From the NCBI RefSeq assembly GCF_022662335.1, contig NZ_JAKNQJ010000005.1:1-64000 (forward strand): a stretch of 64,000 nt of DNA. The letters run 5' to 3'. This DNA comes from Sphingomonas sp. CROZ-RG-20F-R02-07 (GTDB lineage: Bacteria; Pseudomonadota; Alphaproteobacteria; Sphingomonadales; Sphingomonadaceae). The notes beneath the pieces were generated by a model. The model saw only the letters and a program-made list of their open reading frames with translations. It had not been told where the DNA came from and did not search any database. The translations under genes and the position numbers were made by a program. This document shows positions 8,878 to 20,144 of the stretch, piece after piece (the stretch's first letter is position 1; each line of letters begins with the position of its first letter).

Positions 8878-9318
8878 ATGGACGATGCGACGTCCGCCGA
8901 GCGGATGGGCCAGCTCACCGACCTGCGCGCGGTGAACCAGCAATTGCAGGCGACGATCGATGCGCTGCGCGTGCAGATGGAGCAGGTCCGCCACGATGCC
9001 GACGACCGCGTCGTGCGCGCGCAGGCGGTGATGGCGGACGAGGTCTCGCAGCTGAAGGCCGCGGTGCAGGCGATGCGCGACCGCGCGGATGCGCAGGCGG
9101 CCGAGCATGCCAGCGCGATCCAGGCGGTGCGCGCGGGCGGCAGCGCGGAGACGCGGCAGTTGCAGGCGACGATCGACCAGCTTCGCCGCGAGCTGGAAGC
9201 GCAGAAGGCGAGCGGCGAACGCGCGCTGGACGACCGGCACGCCGAATATGAGCGCGAGCGCCAGACGCTCCAGCACCAGGTACAGGCGCTGCGCCTCGAA
9301 TTGGAGAAGCGTGCATGA
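8878..9318 (+). CDS. Coiled-coil protein of unknown function
   Basis: The product is 146 residues, nearly all helical, with long heptad-like runs rich in Gln, Glu, Arg and Ala (LTDLRAVNQQLQATIDALRV, LQATIDQLRRELEAQKASGE). There is no signal peptide, membrane segment or catalytic motif. The start lies 3 bases after the phosphodiesterase stop and the end overlaps the next cyclase start by ATGA. It may be a scaffold or dimerisation partner linking the flanking phosphodiesterase and cyclase, but that is only inferred from position. Confidence 0.75.
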   Translation: MDDATSAERMGQLTDLRAVNQQLQATIDALRVQMEQVRHDADDRVVRAQAVMADEVSQLKAAVQAMRDRADAQAAEHASAIQAVRAGGSAETRQLQATIDQLRRELEAQKASGERALDDRHAEYERERQTLQHQVQALRLELEKRA

Positions 9319-11609
9319 CGACCATCGCCCCCCGCCGTGCGCCGGCGCGCGCGAAGCCGTCGAACACGGTCGCGCTGCGCCGCGCCAACGTCCTGCTCGA
9401 AGTGGCGCGGCGTTGCGCGCAGACCTCCAGCCTCGACGGCATCCTCCAGGTGCTGGTCGAGCTGACCTCGCGCGAGCTGGATTGCGATCGCGGCACGCTG
9501 TTCCTGAACGATCCGTCGAGCGGCGAGCTGTTCAGCCGCGTCGCGCAAGGGGGGCTGTCGCGCGAGATCCGCATTCTCAATTCCACCGGCATCGCCGGCG
9601 CGGTGTTCCAGTCGGGCGAGGCGCTGGTGATCGCCGACGCCTATGCCGACCCGCGTTTCAACTCCTCGGTCGACGAACGTACCGGCTACCGCACCAAGAG
9701 CGTGATCTGCGTTCCCGTCTGCACCATGTCCGACGAGGTGATCGGTGTGATGCAGAGCCTCAACAAGCGCGACGAGGCGGGTTTCACCGAGGAGGATCTG
9801 ACGCTCCTCCAGGAAATGACGCGCCAGGCCGCGGTCGCGCTGCAGAGCCTGCAATATATCGAGCAGATCGAGCAGATCCGGCTGAAGGAGATGCAGTTCC
9901 TCGAGCTCGTCTCCGACATCAATTCGGAATTCGACCTTTCGGCCCTGCTCCAGCGTGTGGTGGCCGAGACGTGCAAGATGCTCGGCTCCGAACGCGCCAC
10001 GATCTTTCTCCACGATCCCGCCACCGGCACGCTGTTCAGCCGGGTGGCGAGCGGCGGCGAGATCGCCGAGATTCGTCTGCCGAGCACGGCGGGGATCGCC
10101 GGATCGGTGTTCACCTCCGCCGAGAGCATGAACATCCCCTATGCCTATGCCGATCTGCGCTTCAACCCGGGATTCGACCGGCAGACGGGGTTCTTCACGC
10201 GCTCCATCCTGTGCGTGCCGATCCTCAACAAGGAAAACCGCGTCATCGGCGTGACTCAGGTGCTGAACAAGAAGGGCGGCGTCTTCACCGACGAGGACGA
10301 GCAGCGGCTGAAGGCGTTCACCGCGCAGGTCGCGATCGCGCTCGAAAACTCGAAGCTGTTCGACGATGTGCGCCGCGTGAAGAACTACAATGACTCGATG
10401 CTGTCGAGCATGTCGAACGGCGTCGTCACGCTCGATCCGGCGCTCAAGATCGTGACGAGCAACGCGGCGGCGAACCGCATCTGGGAGGGCGCCCCGCCGC
10501 TCGTCGGTGCCAGCCTCAAGGATCTGCTGGGCGAGGACAGCCTGTGGGTGATCGACAAGATCGCCAGCGTCCAGGCGGCGCACGCAAGCGACCTGCTGCC
10601 CGATGCCGCGGTGACGCTGGGCGGCGTCGCCAAATCGGTGAACCTGACGATCAGCCCGCTCGTGTCGGAGGACAGCGACAAGGAGCTGGGATCGATGCTG
10701 ATGTTCGAGGACATCAGCTCGGAAAAGCGCATGAAGTCGACCATGTCACGCTACATGGATCCGGTGATCGCCGCGCAGATGCTGGACGGCGACGGCGCGC
10801 TCGATCTGCTCGGCGGGGTGAGCGCGGAGGCGACGATCATGTTCTCCGACGTGCGCGGATTCACCACCATCACCGAGGAATATGGCGCGCAGGGGACGGT
10901 GTCGTTCCTCAACGAATATTTCAGCCTGATGGTCGACTGCATCACCCGCGAAGGGGGGATGCTCGACAAGTTCATCGGCGATGCGATCATGGCGTGTTTC
11001 GGCCTGCCGGTGGCGCATGACGACGATCCCGACCGGGCGCTGCGCGCCGGCATAGCGATGATCGCCGATCTCTGGACGTGGAACGGCCAGCGCCGCGCCA
11101 AGGGGCTGAAGACGGTGGACATGGGGCTGGGGCTCAACACCGACACCGTCGTCTCGGGCAATATTGGCAGCCCCAAGCGGATGGATTATACGGTGATCGG
11201 CGACGGCGTGAACCTCGCCAGCCGCCTCGAAAGCGCCTGCAAGGCCTATTCCGCGCGCATCCTCGCCAGCGAATCCACCGTGAAGAAGCTGCGCGGCACG
11301 TATCGGACGCGCGACATCGATCTGGTGGTGGTGAAAGGGAAGACCGAGCCGGTGCGCGTCTTCGAGGTGCTCGACTATCACGACGCGCAGAGCTTCCCGA
11401 ACCTGACCGACGTGGTGAACCAGTTCAACGACGGCATCGTGCAATATCGCGCGACGCAGTGGGACAAGGCGATCGAGCGTTTCGAACGCTGCCTCGCGCT
11501 CAACCCCGGCGACCGGCTGTCGCAGACCTATATCGATCGCTGCCGCATCCTTCAGGCCAGCCCGCCGGCGGGCGAATGGGACGGCGTGTGGGTGATGAAG
11601 GAGAAATGA
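9315..11609 (+). CDS. GAF-GAF-PAS class III adenylate cyclase
   Basis: This is a 764-residue soluble multidomain cyclase. Two tandem GAF domains occupy about 22-180 and 195-350. Each contains the same pattern (DRGTLFLNDPSSGELFSRVA and ERATIFLHDPATGTLFSRVA) and the NKxxxVIGVxQxLNK ending. A PAS-like domain follows at about 355-470, then a class III cyclase domain at about 495-690. Metal aspartates are D512 (FSDVRGF) and D556 (FIGDAIM), and the MDYT and NLASRLE motifs agree with an adenylate cyclase. About 60 residues at the C-terminus look like a single TPR pair. The tandem-GAF layout is that of cyanobacterial CyaB1/CyaB2-type enzymes, in which GAF domains bind cyclic nucleotides, so feedback by cAMP is possible. 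Confidence 0.92.
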   Translation: MTTIAPRRAPARAKPSNTVALRRANVLLEVARRCAQTSSLDGILQVLVELTSRELDCDRGTLFLNDPSSGELFSRVAQGGLSREIRILNSTGIAGAVFQSGEALVIADAYADPRFNSSVDERTGYRTKSVICVPVCTMSDEVIGVMQSLNKRDEAGFTEEDLTLLQEMTRQAAVALQSLQYIEQIEQIRLKEMQFLELVSDINSEFDLSALLQRVVAETCKMLGSERATIFLHDPATGTLFSRVASGGEIAEIRLPSTAGIAGSVFTSAESMNIPYAYADLRFNPGFDRQTGFFTRSILCVPILNKENRVIGVTQVLNKKGGVFTDEDEQRLKAFTAQVAIALENSKLFDDVRRVKNYNDSMLSSMSNGVVTLDPALKIVTSNAAANRIWEGAPPLVGASLKDLLGEDSLWVIDKIASVQAAHASDLLPDAAVTLGGVAKSVNLTISPLVSEDSDKELGSMLMFEDISSEKRMKSTMSRYMDPVIAAQMLDGDGALDLLGGVSAEATIMFSDVRGFTTITEEYGAQGTVSFLNEYFSLMVDCITREGGMLDKFIGDAIMACFGLPVAHDDDPDRALRAGIAMIADLWTWNGQRRAKGLKTVDMGLGLNTDTVVSGNIGSPKRMDYTVIGDGVNLASRLESACKAYSARILASESTVKKLRGTYRTRDIDLVVVKGKTEPVRVFEVLDYHDAQSFPNLTDVVNQFNDGIVQYRATQWDKAIERFERCLALNPGDRLSQTYIDRCRILQASPPAGEWDGVWVMKEK

Positions 11610-11688
11610 TGTGCTCTATCGCTATGACGCAGGTTAGCCGCGCGCGATTTCGCCTGAACCGATGCGCCGCCCGGCGGTTCGTCGCGGC

Positions 11689-12900
11689 ATGATCGAAGAC
11701 CGCATGCTCGACCCCATCACCGCCCAGGACCGTATCGCCACGCTGGAATCCGCCCGCACGCTGAAGATGGCGCGATCCGCCCATGCCTATGTGCGCGGGA
11801 ACACCGTCAAATTCTACGAATGGCTGGCCGCCTCGCCGGTCGCTGGGCGGGTGCCGATGGGCCCGGCGATCTGGATCTGCGGCGATTGCCATCTCGGCAA
11901 TCTCGGGCCGCTGTCGGACGGGGAGGGGCATGTGGCGGTGCAGATCCGGGATCTCGACCAGACCGTGATCGGCAATCCGGCGCACGACCTGATCCGCCTG
12001 GGCCTCTCGCTCGCCACCGCGGCGCGCGGCTCGGACCTGCCCGGCGTCACCACCGCGCGGATGGTCGAGGAAATGGTCGAGGGCTATGCCGGCGCGCTCC
12101 GCCGGTCGGACGAGGATGCACCCGAACCCGATGTGGTGCGATCGGTGAAGCGCCGTGCGCTCGGCCGGCGCTGGCGGCATCTCGCGCGCGAACGGATGGG
12201 CGCGGCCGAGCCCAGGATTCCGCTCGGGCACAAGTTCTGGGCGCTGGAGGATGCCGAGCGCACGGGGCTGACCGCGCTGTTCGAGGATGCCGGCGTGAAG
12301 CGGCAGATCCTGTCGCTCCAGCCCGACAGCGCGGACCGCGACGTGCGGCTGATCGATGCGGCCTATTGGATGAAGGGCTGCAGCTCGCTCGGGCTGCTCC
12401 GCTATGCCGCGCTGATCGCGATCAAGGGCGCCAAGGGCCGCGGCGACTATGCGCTGGTCGACATCAAGGAGGCGATCGCCCCCATCGCGCCCGCCGCCCC
12501 CGGCGCGGCGATGCCGCGCGATCCCGCCGAGCGCGTGGTGGCGGGTGCGCGCGCGCTGTCGCCCTATCTCGGCGAGCGGATGATCGCCGGGCGGCTGCTC
12601 GACCGATCGGTGTTCATCCGCGAACTGGCGCCGCAGGATTTGAAGCTGGAGGTCGAGCAATTCTCGCAAGGCCAGGCGGTGAAGGCGGCGCGCTATCTCG
12701 CGCGCGTGGTCGGCAAGGCGCATGCGCGACAGATGGACGAGGCGCAGCGCGGCGCCTGGCGGCATGCGCTGCTCGATCACCGCGGCACGTCGCTCGACGC
12801 ACCGTCCTGGCTATGGGACGCGGTGGTCGATCTGTCGGGCAGCCACGAGGCTGGATATCTGGAGCATTGCCGGCGTTACGCGCTGGCCAATGCCGCCTGA
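11689..12900 (+). CDS. DUF2252 family protein with kinase-like fold
   Basis: The product has 403 residues from the ATG at 11689. Other in-frame starts are 11662 and 11704, and none has a strong ribosome site. It matches DUF2252: MARSAHAYVRGNTVKFYEWL near the N-terminus, then WICGDCHLGNLG and IRDLDQTVIGNPAHDLIRLG. The GDxHxxN and DLD pair resembles the catalytic and metal loops of aminoglycoside-phosphotransferase-like kinases, but the substrate is unknown. It follows the GAF cyclase after 79 bases without an obvious terminator, so it may be part of the same transcription unit or an independent gene. Confidence 0.82.
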   Translation: MIEDRMLDPITAQDRIATLESARTLKMARSAHAYVRGNTVKFYEWLAASPVAGRVPMGPAIWICGDCHLGNLGPLSDGEGHVAVQIRDLDQTVIGNPAHDLIRLGLSLATAARGSDLPGVTTARMVEEMVEGYAGALRRSDEDAPEPDVVRSVKRRALGRRWRHLARERMGAAEPRIPLGHKFWALEDAERTGLTALFEDAGVKRQILSLQPDSADRDVRLIDAAYWMKGCSSLGLLRYAALIAIKGAKGRGDYALVDIKEAIAPIAPAAPGAAMPRDPAERVVAGARALSPYLGERMIAGRLLDRSVFIRELAPQDLKLEVEQFSQGQAVKAARYLARVVGKAHARQMDEAQRGAWRHALLDHRGTSLDAPSWLWDAVVDLSGSHEAGYLEHCRRYALANAA

Positions 12901-12930
12901 GGCGTCCTTGGAGGTGATGCCATTATCTTC

Positions 12931-13024
12931 CTTCGTTCGCCCTGAGCCTGTCGAAGGCCCTGTAACCGCAGAGCGGTTCCCGCCTGCGGGAAGCGTGTTT
13001 CGACAGGATCGGCACGAACGGATC
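12931..13024. repeat. REP-like inverted repeat, family A, copy 1
   Basis: The left arm CGTTCGCCCTGAGCCTGTCG (from 12934) and an imperfect inverted right arm CGTGTTTCGACAGG...CACGAACG (12994-13020) flank a perfect 7-bp hairpin at 12977-12992 (TTCCCGC, 2-base loop, GCGGGAA). It fills the gap between the convergent DUF2252 and pqiC genes and could act as a bidirectional terminator or REP element. Related copies are at 19961, 33711 and 59511. Confidence 0.8.
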
Positions 13025-13035
13025 GGATAATCGGA

Positions 13036-13608
13036 TCAACCCGGCGTCACCCCGCCCTGGCCCCGGGCCAGCGCCGCCGCGATCGAATCCGCAAGCGCGC
13101 CCGTCATCGTCGCCAGCGCGGCGGTCTGTGCGGCGACGTCGCCTTCGCCCGCGGGCGCATCCAGCCGCAGCGCGTGCGGCCGGGCGGCGGGGCCCGCAAG
13201 CGACCAGCTCGCCTGCATCACGAAACGGTCGCCGATCCGGCGCAGGTCGAGCACGTCCACGGTGATCCGGCGCAGCCCGGCGGGGGCGGGGGCGTCGGGG
13301 AAGACGACGCTGCCGGCCGGCATCCGCGCGACCAGATCCTGCGTCAGCGCGGTGCGGAGCAGGCTGCCGGGCGGCGCGCTCCAGCGATCGAAATCGAGCA
13401 CCACGATCCGGTCCGCCTCGTCGTGGCGCACCACCTCGAGCCGGTCGATCGCGAGCGGCACGTGCACCGCGGCGATCTGCACGGGAGCCGTGCCGCGGGG
13501 GGCCGCGGGTGCCGGCAGGCCGGCGAGCGGCTCGATCGTCCAGTAGCGCGTCGGGCTGCTGCTGCACGCGGCGAGCGCGGGCAGGAGGAGGAGGGGCCAG
13601 CGTCTCAC
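13036..13608 (-). CDS. pqiC: PqiC-like outer-membrane lipoprotein
   Basis: The product has 190 residues starting at a GTG that overlaps the pqiB stop (GTGA). The lipoprotein signal RRWPLLLLPALAACSSS has a lipobox (LAAC), so the mature protein is acylated. The body matches the ABC-transport-auxiliary/PqiC family (TRYWTIEPLAG, PVQIAAVHVPLAIDRLEVV, DRWSAPPGSLLRTALTQDL). PqiC forms a ring at the outer membrane that docks on the PqiB needle. The length matches the E. coli protein. Confidence 0.9.
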   Translation of the reverse strand: MRRWPLLLLPALAACSSSPTRYWTIEPLAGLPAPAAPRGTAPVQIAAVHVPLAIDRLEVVRHDEADRIVVLDFDRWSAPPGSLLRTALTQDLVARMPAGSVVFPDAPAPAGLRRITVDVLDLRRIGDRFVMQASWSLAGPAARPHALRLDAPAGEGDVAAQTAALATMTGALADSIAAALARGQGGVTPG

Positions 13609-15248
13609 TTCGGTTCCTTCTTGCCGCGCAACAGCGCTTCGGGGTGGCGCGAGAGATAGTCGGTCAGCGAGCGGATCGACCGTGCCGCCTCGGTCAACTG
13701 GCGGATCGCCGCGGGCAGGTCGGCATCCTGCGCGCCGCCGCCGCCGCCCAGCGTCCGGTTCGCCGCGGCGGCGGCGCCCTGCGCCTCGGTCGCGGTCTGC
13801 TGGAGCGACTGAAGCAGCGGCCCGATCTTGGGGCTTGCCTGCTTCAGCGTCGAATCGAGCGTGCCTAGCGCGCCGTCGAGATGCGTCAGGCTGTCGCGCA
13901 GTTCGGGCGATCCGGTCAGCGTGCGCAGGTTCGCGGTGACGCCGCGCAGGTTCGCGCCGATCGCCGCGATCGGCAGCTGGTCGACCTTGGTCAGAATGCC
14001 GTTCACCTTGGCGAACATGTCGTCGTCGCCCGCCGCCGGTAGCCAGGGCCAGGGCGATCCGGGCCGCAGCCGCCCGGCGCCGCCCGCCTTGGGATCGAGC
14101 GTCACCGTATAGGCGCCGATGAACGGTGGCGACTGGGTGAGCTTCGCGCGCAGTCCGCGCGCCACCATCCGCGCGACGATGGCGTCCACCGCGTCGCGCG
14201 TAGGGGCGACGTGCAGCCGCGTGCCGTCGATCGCGATCGTGACCGGCGTGCGGATCAGTCCCGTCTCGGGCTCGAAGATCGCCTGCGTCGCGACGACACG
14301 CCCGACGGTATAGCCGCGCAGCATCACCGGCGCGCCCGCGAACAGCCCGCCGACATCGCCGCCCAGCGCCACCTGGTACAGGGTTTCGGGGCCGATCGGC
14401 GCGGCGGCGGCGGAGCCTGCATCGGGATAGAGCTGGAAGCGCGCATGCGGGGGCGCCGGGCTCTTGTCCGCGGCATCGGCCGGGGTCTCGAAGCTGACGC
14501 CGCCCAGCGCCGCGATCGAGGGCGAGGTGAGCCGCGCCTGCAGCCCGCCCGCGGTGCGCGTGATCTGGAAGGCGTTGGCATCCCAGAAATGCGACGAGCG
14601 CGTGACGAGCTGGACATAGGGCTCGCGCACGAATGCATCGACCTTGAAGCCCGTCAGCCCCACTGGCCGGATGCCGGCGATGGTGCCGACCGGCACGCCG
14701 TGCGTGTAGATCGAGGTGCCGGGCGTGATCGAGACAAGATCGGGCGCGGTCAGCACGAAATGGCGCCCGGGCGTTCCTGCCACGATGACGGGTGCATCGC
14801 GCACCGCGACGAAATGCCGTTCGGGCTCGCCGGGCCCGGGTGCGACGCCGATGCTGGGCCCCGCCACCGCCGCGCGCAGCGATGCGATGTTGGTGAAGCT
14901 GGGGTTCGCGCCCACCACCCAGAGCCGCGTGCCCGTGCGGAAGAGGCTTTTCTGCGCCGAATCGATCCGCAGCGTCAGCGCGATGTTGCGGTGATCGTCG
15001 GCCAGGCGGATGTCGGAGACGCTGCCGATTTCCAGCCCGTTGTAATCGACATGCGTGTCGCCGGTGCGCACGCCTGTTGCGGAGGGCACGATCAGCTCGA
15101 TCGACACGCCGCGGTTCGTGAGCGCGCGCAGGCCCAGCCAGGCGGCGATCATCAGGGCCGCGATCGGGATCGCCCAGACGAGCCCGGGCCAGCGGCCGCG
15201 ATGGACCTCGGCTTCGGTGCGCGGGCCGGCGTCGGCGGTGTCGGTCAT
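13605..15248 (-). CDS. pqiB: PqiB-like MCE-domain lipid transport protein
   Basis: The product has 547 residues, the same size as E. coli PqiB. One N-terminal transmembrane helix (about 23-41, LVWAIPIAALMIAAWLGL) anchors a periplasmic part with three MCE modules. The first is TGVRTGDTHVDYNGLEIGSV, and later ones contain GVPVGTIAGIRPVGL and GAPVMLRGYTVGRVVA. A C-terminal helical segment (about 420-520) corresponds to the needle of PqiB. It forms a tunnel across the periplasm for lipids together with PqiA and PqiC. The start was placed at 15248 because that ATG overlaps the pqiA stop (ATGA). The upstream frame extension is unlikely to be translated. Confidence 0.93.
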   Translation of the reverse strand: MTDTADAGPRTEAEVHRGRWPGLVWAIPIAALMIAAWLGLRALTNRGVSIELIVPSATGVRTGDTHVDYNGLEIGSVSDIRLADDHRNIALTLRIDSAQKSLFRTGTRLWVVGANPSFTNIASLRAAVAGPSIGVAPGPGEPERHFVAVRDAPVIVAGTPGRHFVLTAPDLVSITPGTSIYTHGVPVGTIAGIRPVGLTGFKVDAFVREPYVQLVTRSSHFWDANAFQITRTAGGLQARLTSPSIAALGGVSFETPADAADKSPAPPHARFQLYPDAGSAAAAPIGPETLYQVALGGDVGGLFAGAPVMLRGYTVGRVVATQAIFEPETGLIRTPVTIAIDGTRLHVAPTRDAVDAIVARMVARGLRAKLTQSPPFIGAYTVTLDPKAGGAGRLRPGSPWPWLPAAGDDDMFAKVNGILTKVDQLPIAAIGANLRGVTANLRTLTGSPELRDSLTHLDGALGTLDSTLKQASPKIGPLLQSLQQTATEAQGAAAAANRTLGGGGGAQDADLPAAIRQLTEAARSIRSLTDYLSRHPEALLRGKKEPK

Positions 15249-16516
15249 GCGGTCTGCGGCCTCGGGGAAAGGGTTTGGGGGGCACGCGCATCCCACAACA
15301 GGCGCGTGTCGAAGCTATGCGTCGAAAACATCGTCGTGACGACCACCACGAGGAAGGCGGCCATGCCCGGCATCGCCTGCGCATGCGCGATCTGGTCGAA
15401 CTGCATCAGCGGCACGAAGGTGGCGATCGCCAGCACGTCGACCATCGACCAGCGGCCGATCTCGTGGATGATATGGTGAAGCCGCGTCTTGAGCCGCCGG
15501 TGGCGGGTCGATCCCGTATGGACCGACCAGAGCAGCCAGCACATGCCGACGAGCTTCAGCAGCGGGATGGCGAAGCTCGCCACGAACACCAGGGCGGCGA
15601 GACCCCAGAGCCCCGCCTCCGCCAGATCGACGATGCCGCCGAACACCGTATAGGGCGACGGATCGGTCAACTGGATCGTCATCGCCATCGGCATCAGGTT
15701 GGCGGGCAGGTAGAAGATCAGGCCGGCCGCGACGAGCGCCGTCGTGAGCACCACGCTGTTCGTCTTGCGCGTTTCGAGGCTGGCGCCGCAGCGCGGGCAA
15801 TCCTGGCCCTCGGCCGATCGCGGCAGCACGCGCGCGCACGCCTCGCATGACAGCGCGGGGCCATCGGGCGCGGGCGCCTCGGGCAGGATCGCGCGCCACA
15901 CCGCGCGTTCGTCGAGAAAGGCGCGCGTCAGCAGCGCGGTCACCGTCGCCGCCGCCATGAAGATCGCGCCGCCGCCCGTCTTGAGATCGAACAGCGCCCC
16001 CAAGCGGCCATAGGCGACATAGATGCCGAGCAGCATGACCTCGGGCATCGCCCACACGCCCAGCGTCTGCGCGACGCGAAACGCCGCGCCCAGCCGGGGC
16101 GAGCCGCGCCCGGCGCGCACCATGCCGAGCACGAAGGCGAGCAGCCCGAAGCGAAGTAGCGGCAGGATGCAGACGAAGACGAGCATCGCGATCGCGGGCA
16201 GCGGCCAATGCTCCTCCCAGAACAGCCGTACGCCCGAGACGACATGGCTCGCGCGCGAACCGGTCAGCAGTTCCACGCGGTAGAGCGGCATCAGGTTGGC
16301 GGGGATGAGGAACACGAAGGTGGCGAGCGCGCAGGCCGCGCCGGCGCCGATGTTCGTGCCCCGCGTCCGCTCCAGCACGCTGCGGCATCGCCGGCAGCGC
16401 GCATCCTCGCCGGGGCGAAGGATGGGGACGGTCTGGATCTCGCCGCAACTGGGGCACGCGATTGCCCCTTGTCTTGCGACGGCGCGTGCGTCGGACCTTA
16501 GCGGAATATCAGCCAC
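15245..16516 (-). CDS. pqiA: PqiA-like inner-membrane protein
   Basis: The product has 423 residues and two similar halves, each with a zinc-ribbon pair (CPSCG...CRRC near the N-terminus; CEAC...CPRCG near residue 225) followed by four transmembrane helices containing the repeated element FxxPANLMP. This is the PqiA family, the inner-membrane partner of PqiB. The GTG at 16516 (VADIPLRS) is the only plausible start close to the first zinc ribbon. It lies inside the end of a 25-codon gene in another frame, so translational coupling is likely. A longer frame reaching 16597 has a nonsense N-terminus and was not used. Confidence 0.9.
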   Translation of the reverse strand: MADIPLRSDARAVARQGAIACPSCGEIQTVPILRPGEDARCRRCRSVLERTRGTNIGAGAACALATFVFLIPANLMPLYRVELLTGSRASHVVSGVRLFWEEHWPLPAIAMLVFVCILPLLRFGLLAFVLGMVRAGRGSPRLGAAFRVAQTLGVWAMPEVMLLGIYVAYGRLGALFDLKTGGGAIFMAAATVTALLTRAFLDERAVWRAILPEAPAPDGPALSCEACARVLPRSAEGQDCPRCGASLETRKTNSVVLTTALVAAGLIFYLPANLMPMAMTIQLTDPSPYTVFGGIVDLAEAGLWGLAALVFVASFAIPLLKLVGMCWLLWSVHTGSTRHRRLKTRLHHIIHEIGRWSMVDVLAIATFVPLMQFDQIAHAQAMPGMAAFLVVVVTTMFSTHSFDTRLLWDARAPQTLSPRPQTA

Positions 16517-16575
16517 AGGACGATGATGACCGGGATCGGCACGCCCAACAACCACAGCAGACATCCCTTGCCCAT
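16498..16575 (-). CDS. Membrane microprotein of 25 residues upstream of pqiA
   Basis: An ATG at 16575 opens a 25-codon frame ending in TAA at 16498, with a GAGG ribosome site 9 bases upstream. The peptide begins MGKGCLLWLLGVPIP and continues with a hydrophobic Ile/Val/Leu/Trp run ending in FR, so it is a single short transmembrane helix with a basic residue near each end. I recall similar G-C-L-L-W-L-L-G-x-P-I-P microproteins as unnamed hypotheticals in other proteobacteria, which I cannot verify here. Its last 19 bases overlap the start of pqiA in another frame. Function is unknown; a small partner of PqiA or a translational leader are both possible. Confidence 0.6.
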   Translation of the reverse strand: MGKGCLLWLLGVPIPVIIVLWLIFR

Positions 16576-16817
16576 AATCCCATGCCTCGTTGCTCACACC
16601 GTCCGATCAAACCGTTACGGACCCAGGACGGTTCCGATCCCGGCGCGGTCTTTTCAGGCGCGTAACGGCCCGTACCGAGCGCGACCGCTGCCGATCGATG
16701 ACGGCACGGTCCGGCATCGCCTATTCGCCTCCGGCCGGGAACGCGCGTGAAGCACGCCACGTTATGCCCCTCCAATTCCCTGACTTTCCGGGATGAGGCC
16801 GGTGTGGGGAGATGACG

Positions 16818-19928
<3,111 letters not shown>

Positions 19929-19960
19929 ACCGGGATGACATCCGCGTGATCGATCACGAG

Positions 19961-20052
19961 ATCCGTTCGTGCTGAGCTTGTCGAAGCACGCGCTCCGCAG
20001 GCATGCCTTTGCAATTGAGACCGGCCCTTCGACAAGCTCAGGGCGAACGGAT
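19961..20052. repeat. REP-like inverted repeat, family A, copy 2
   Basis: The left arm ATCCGTTCGTGCTGAGCTTG (from 19961) and the right arm CCCTTCGACAAGCTCAGGGC (from 20025) are inverted copies with a spacer of about 32 bases, ending in CGAACGGAT. This is the best-conserved pair in the window. It lies in the 216-base gap between the mfd-like gene and the Crp/Fnr regulator, and no other feature is visible there. Confidence 0.88.
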
Positions 20053-20144
20053 CAAAGTAACGTCATCGAACTTTAGCGGCGCGATCCTTCGCCAACGTCG
20101 GCGGCCCCGTTGCGGCGAGCGGGCGTGCGTGGCATCGTCGGGCC

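Noticed and set aside
13036..15384. Single 782-residue minus-strand product spanning pqiB and pqiC
   Set aside because: Its first 590 residues are the wrong frame of pqiB; only the last 190 are PqiC, which has its own GTG start overlapping the pqiB stop.
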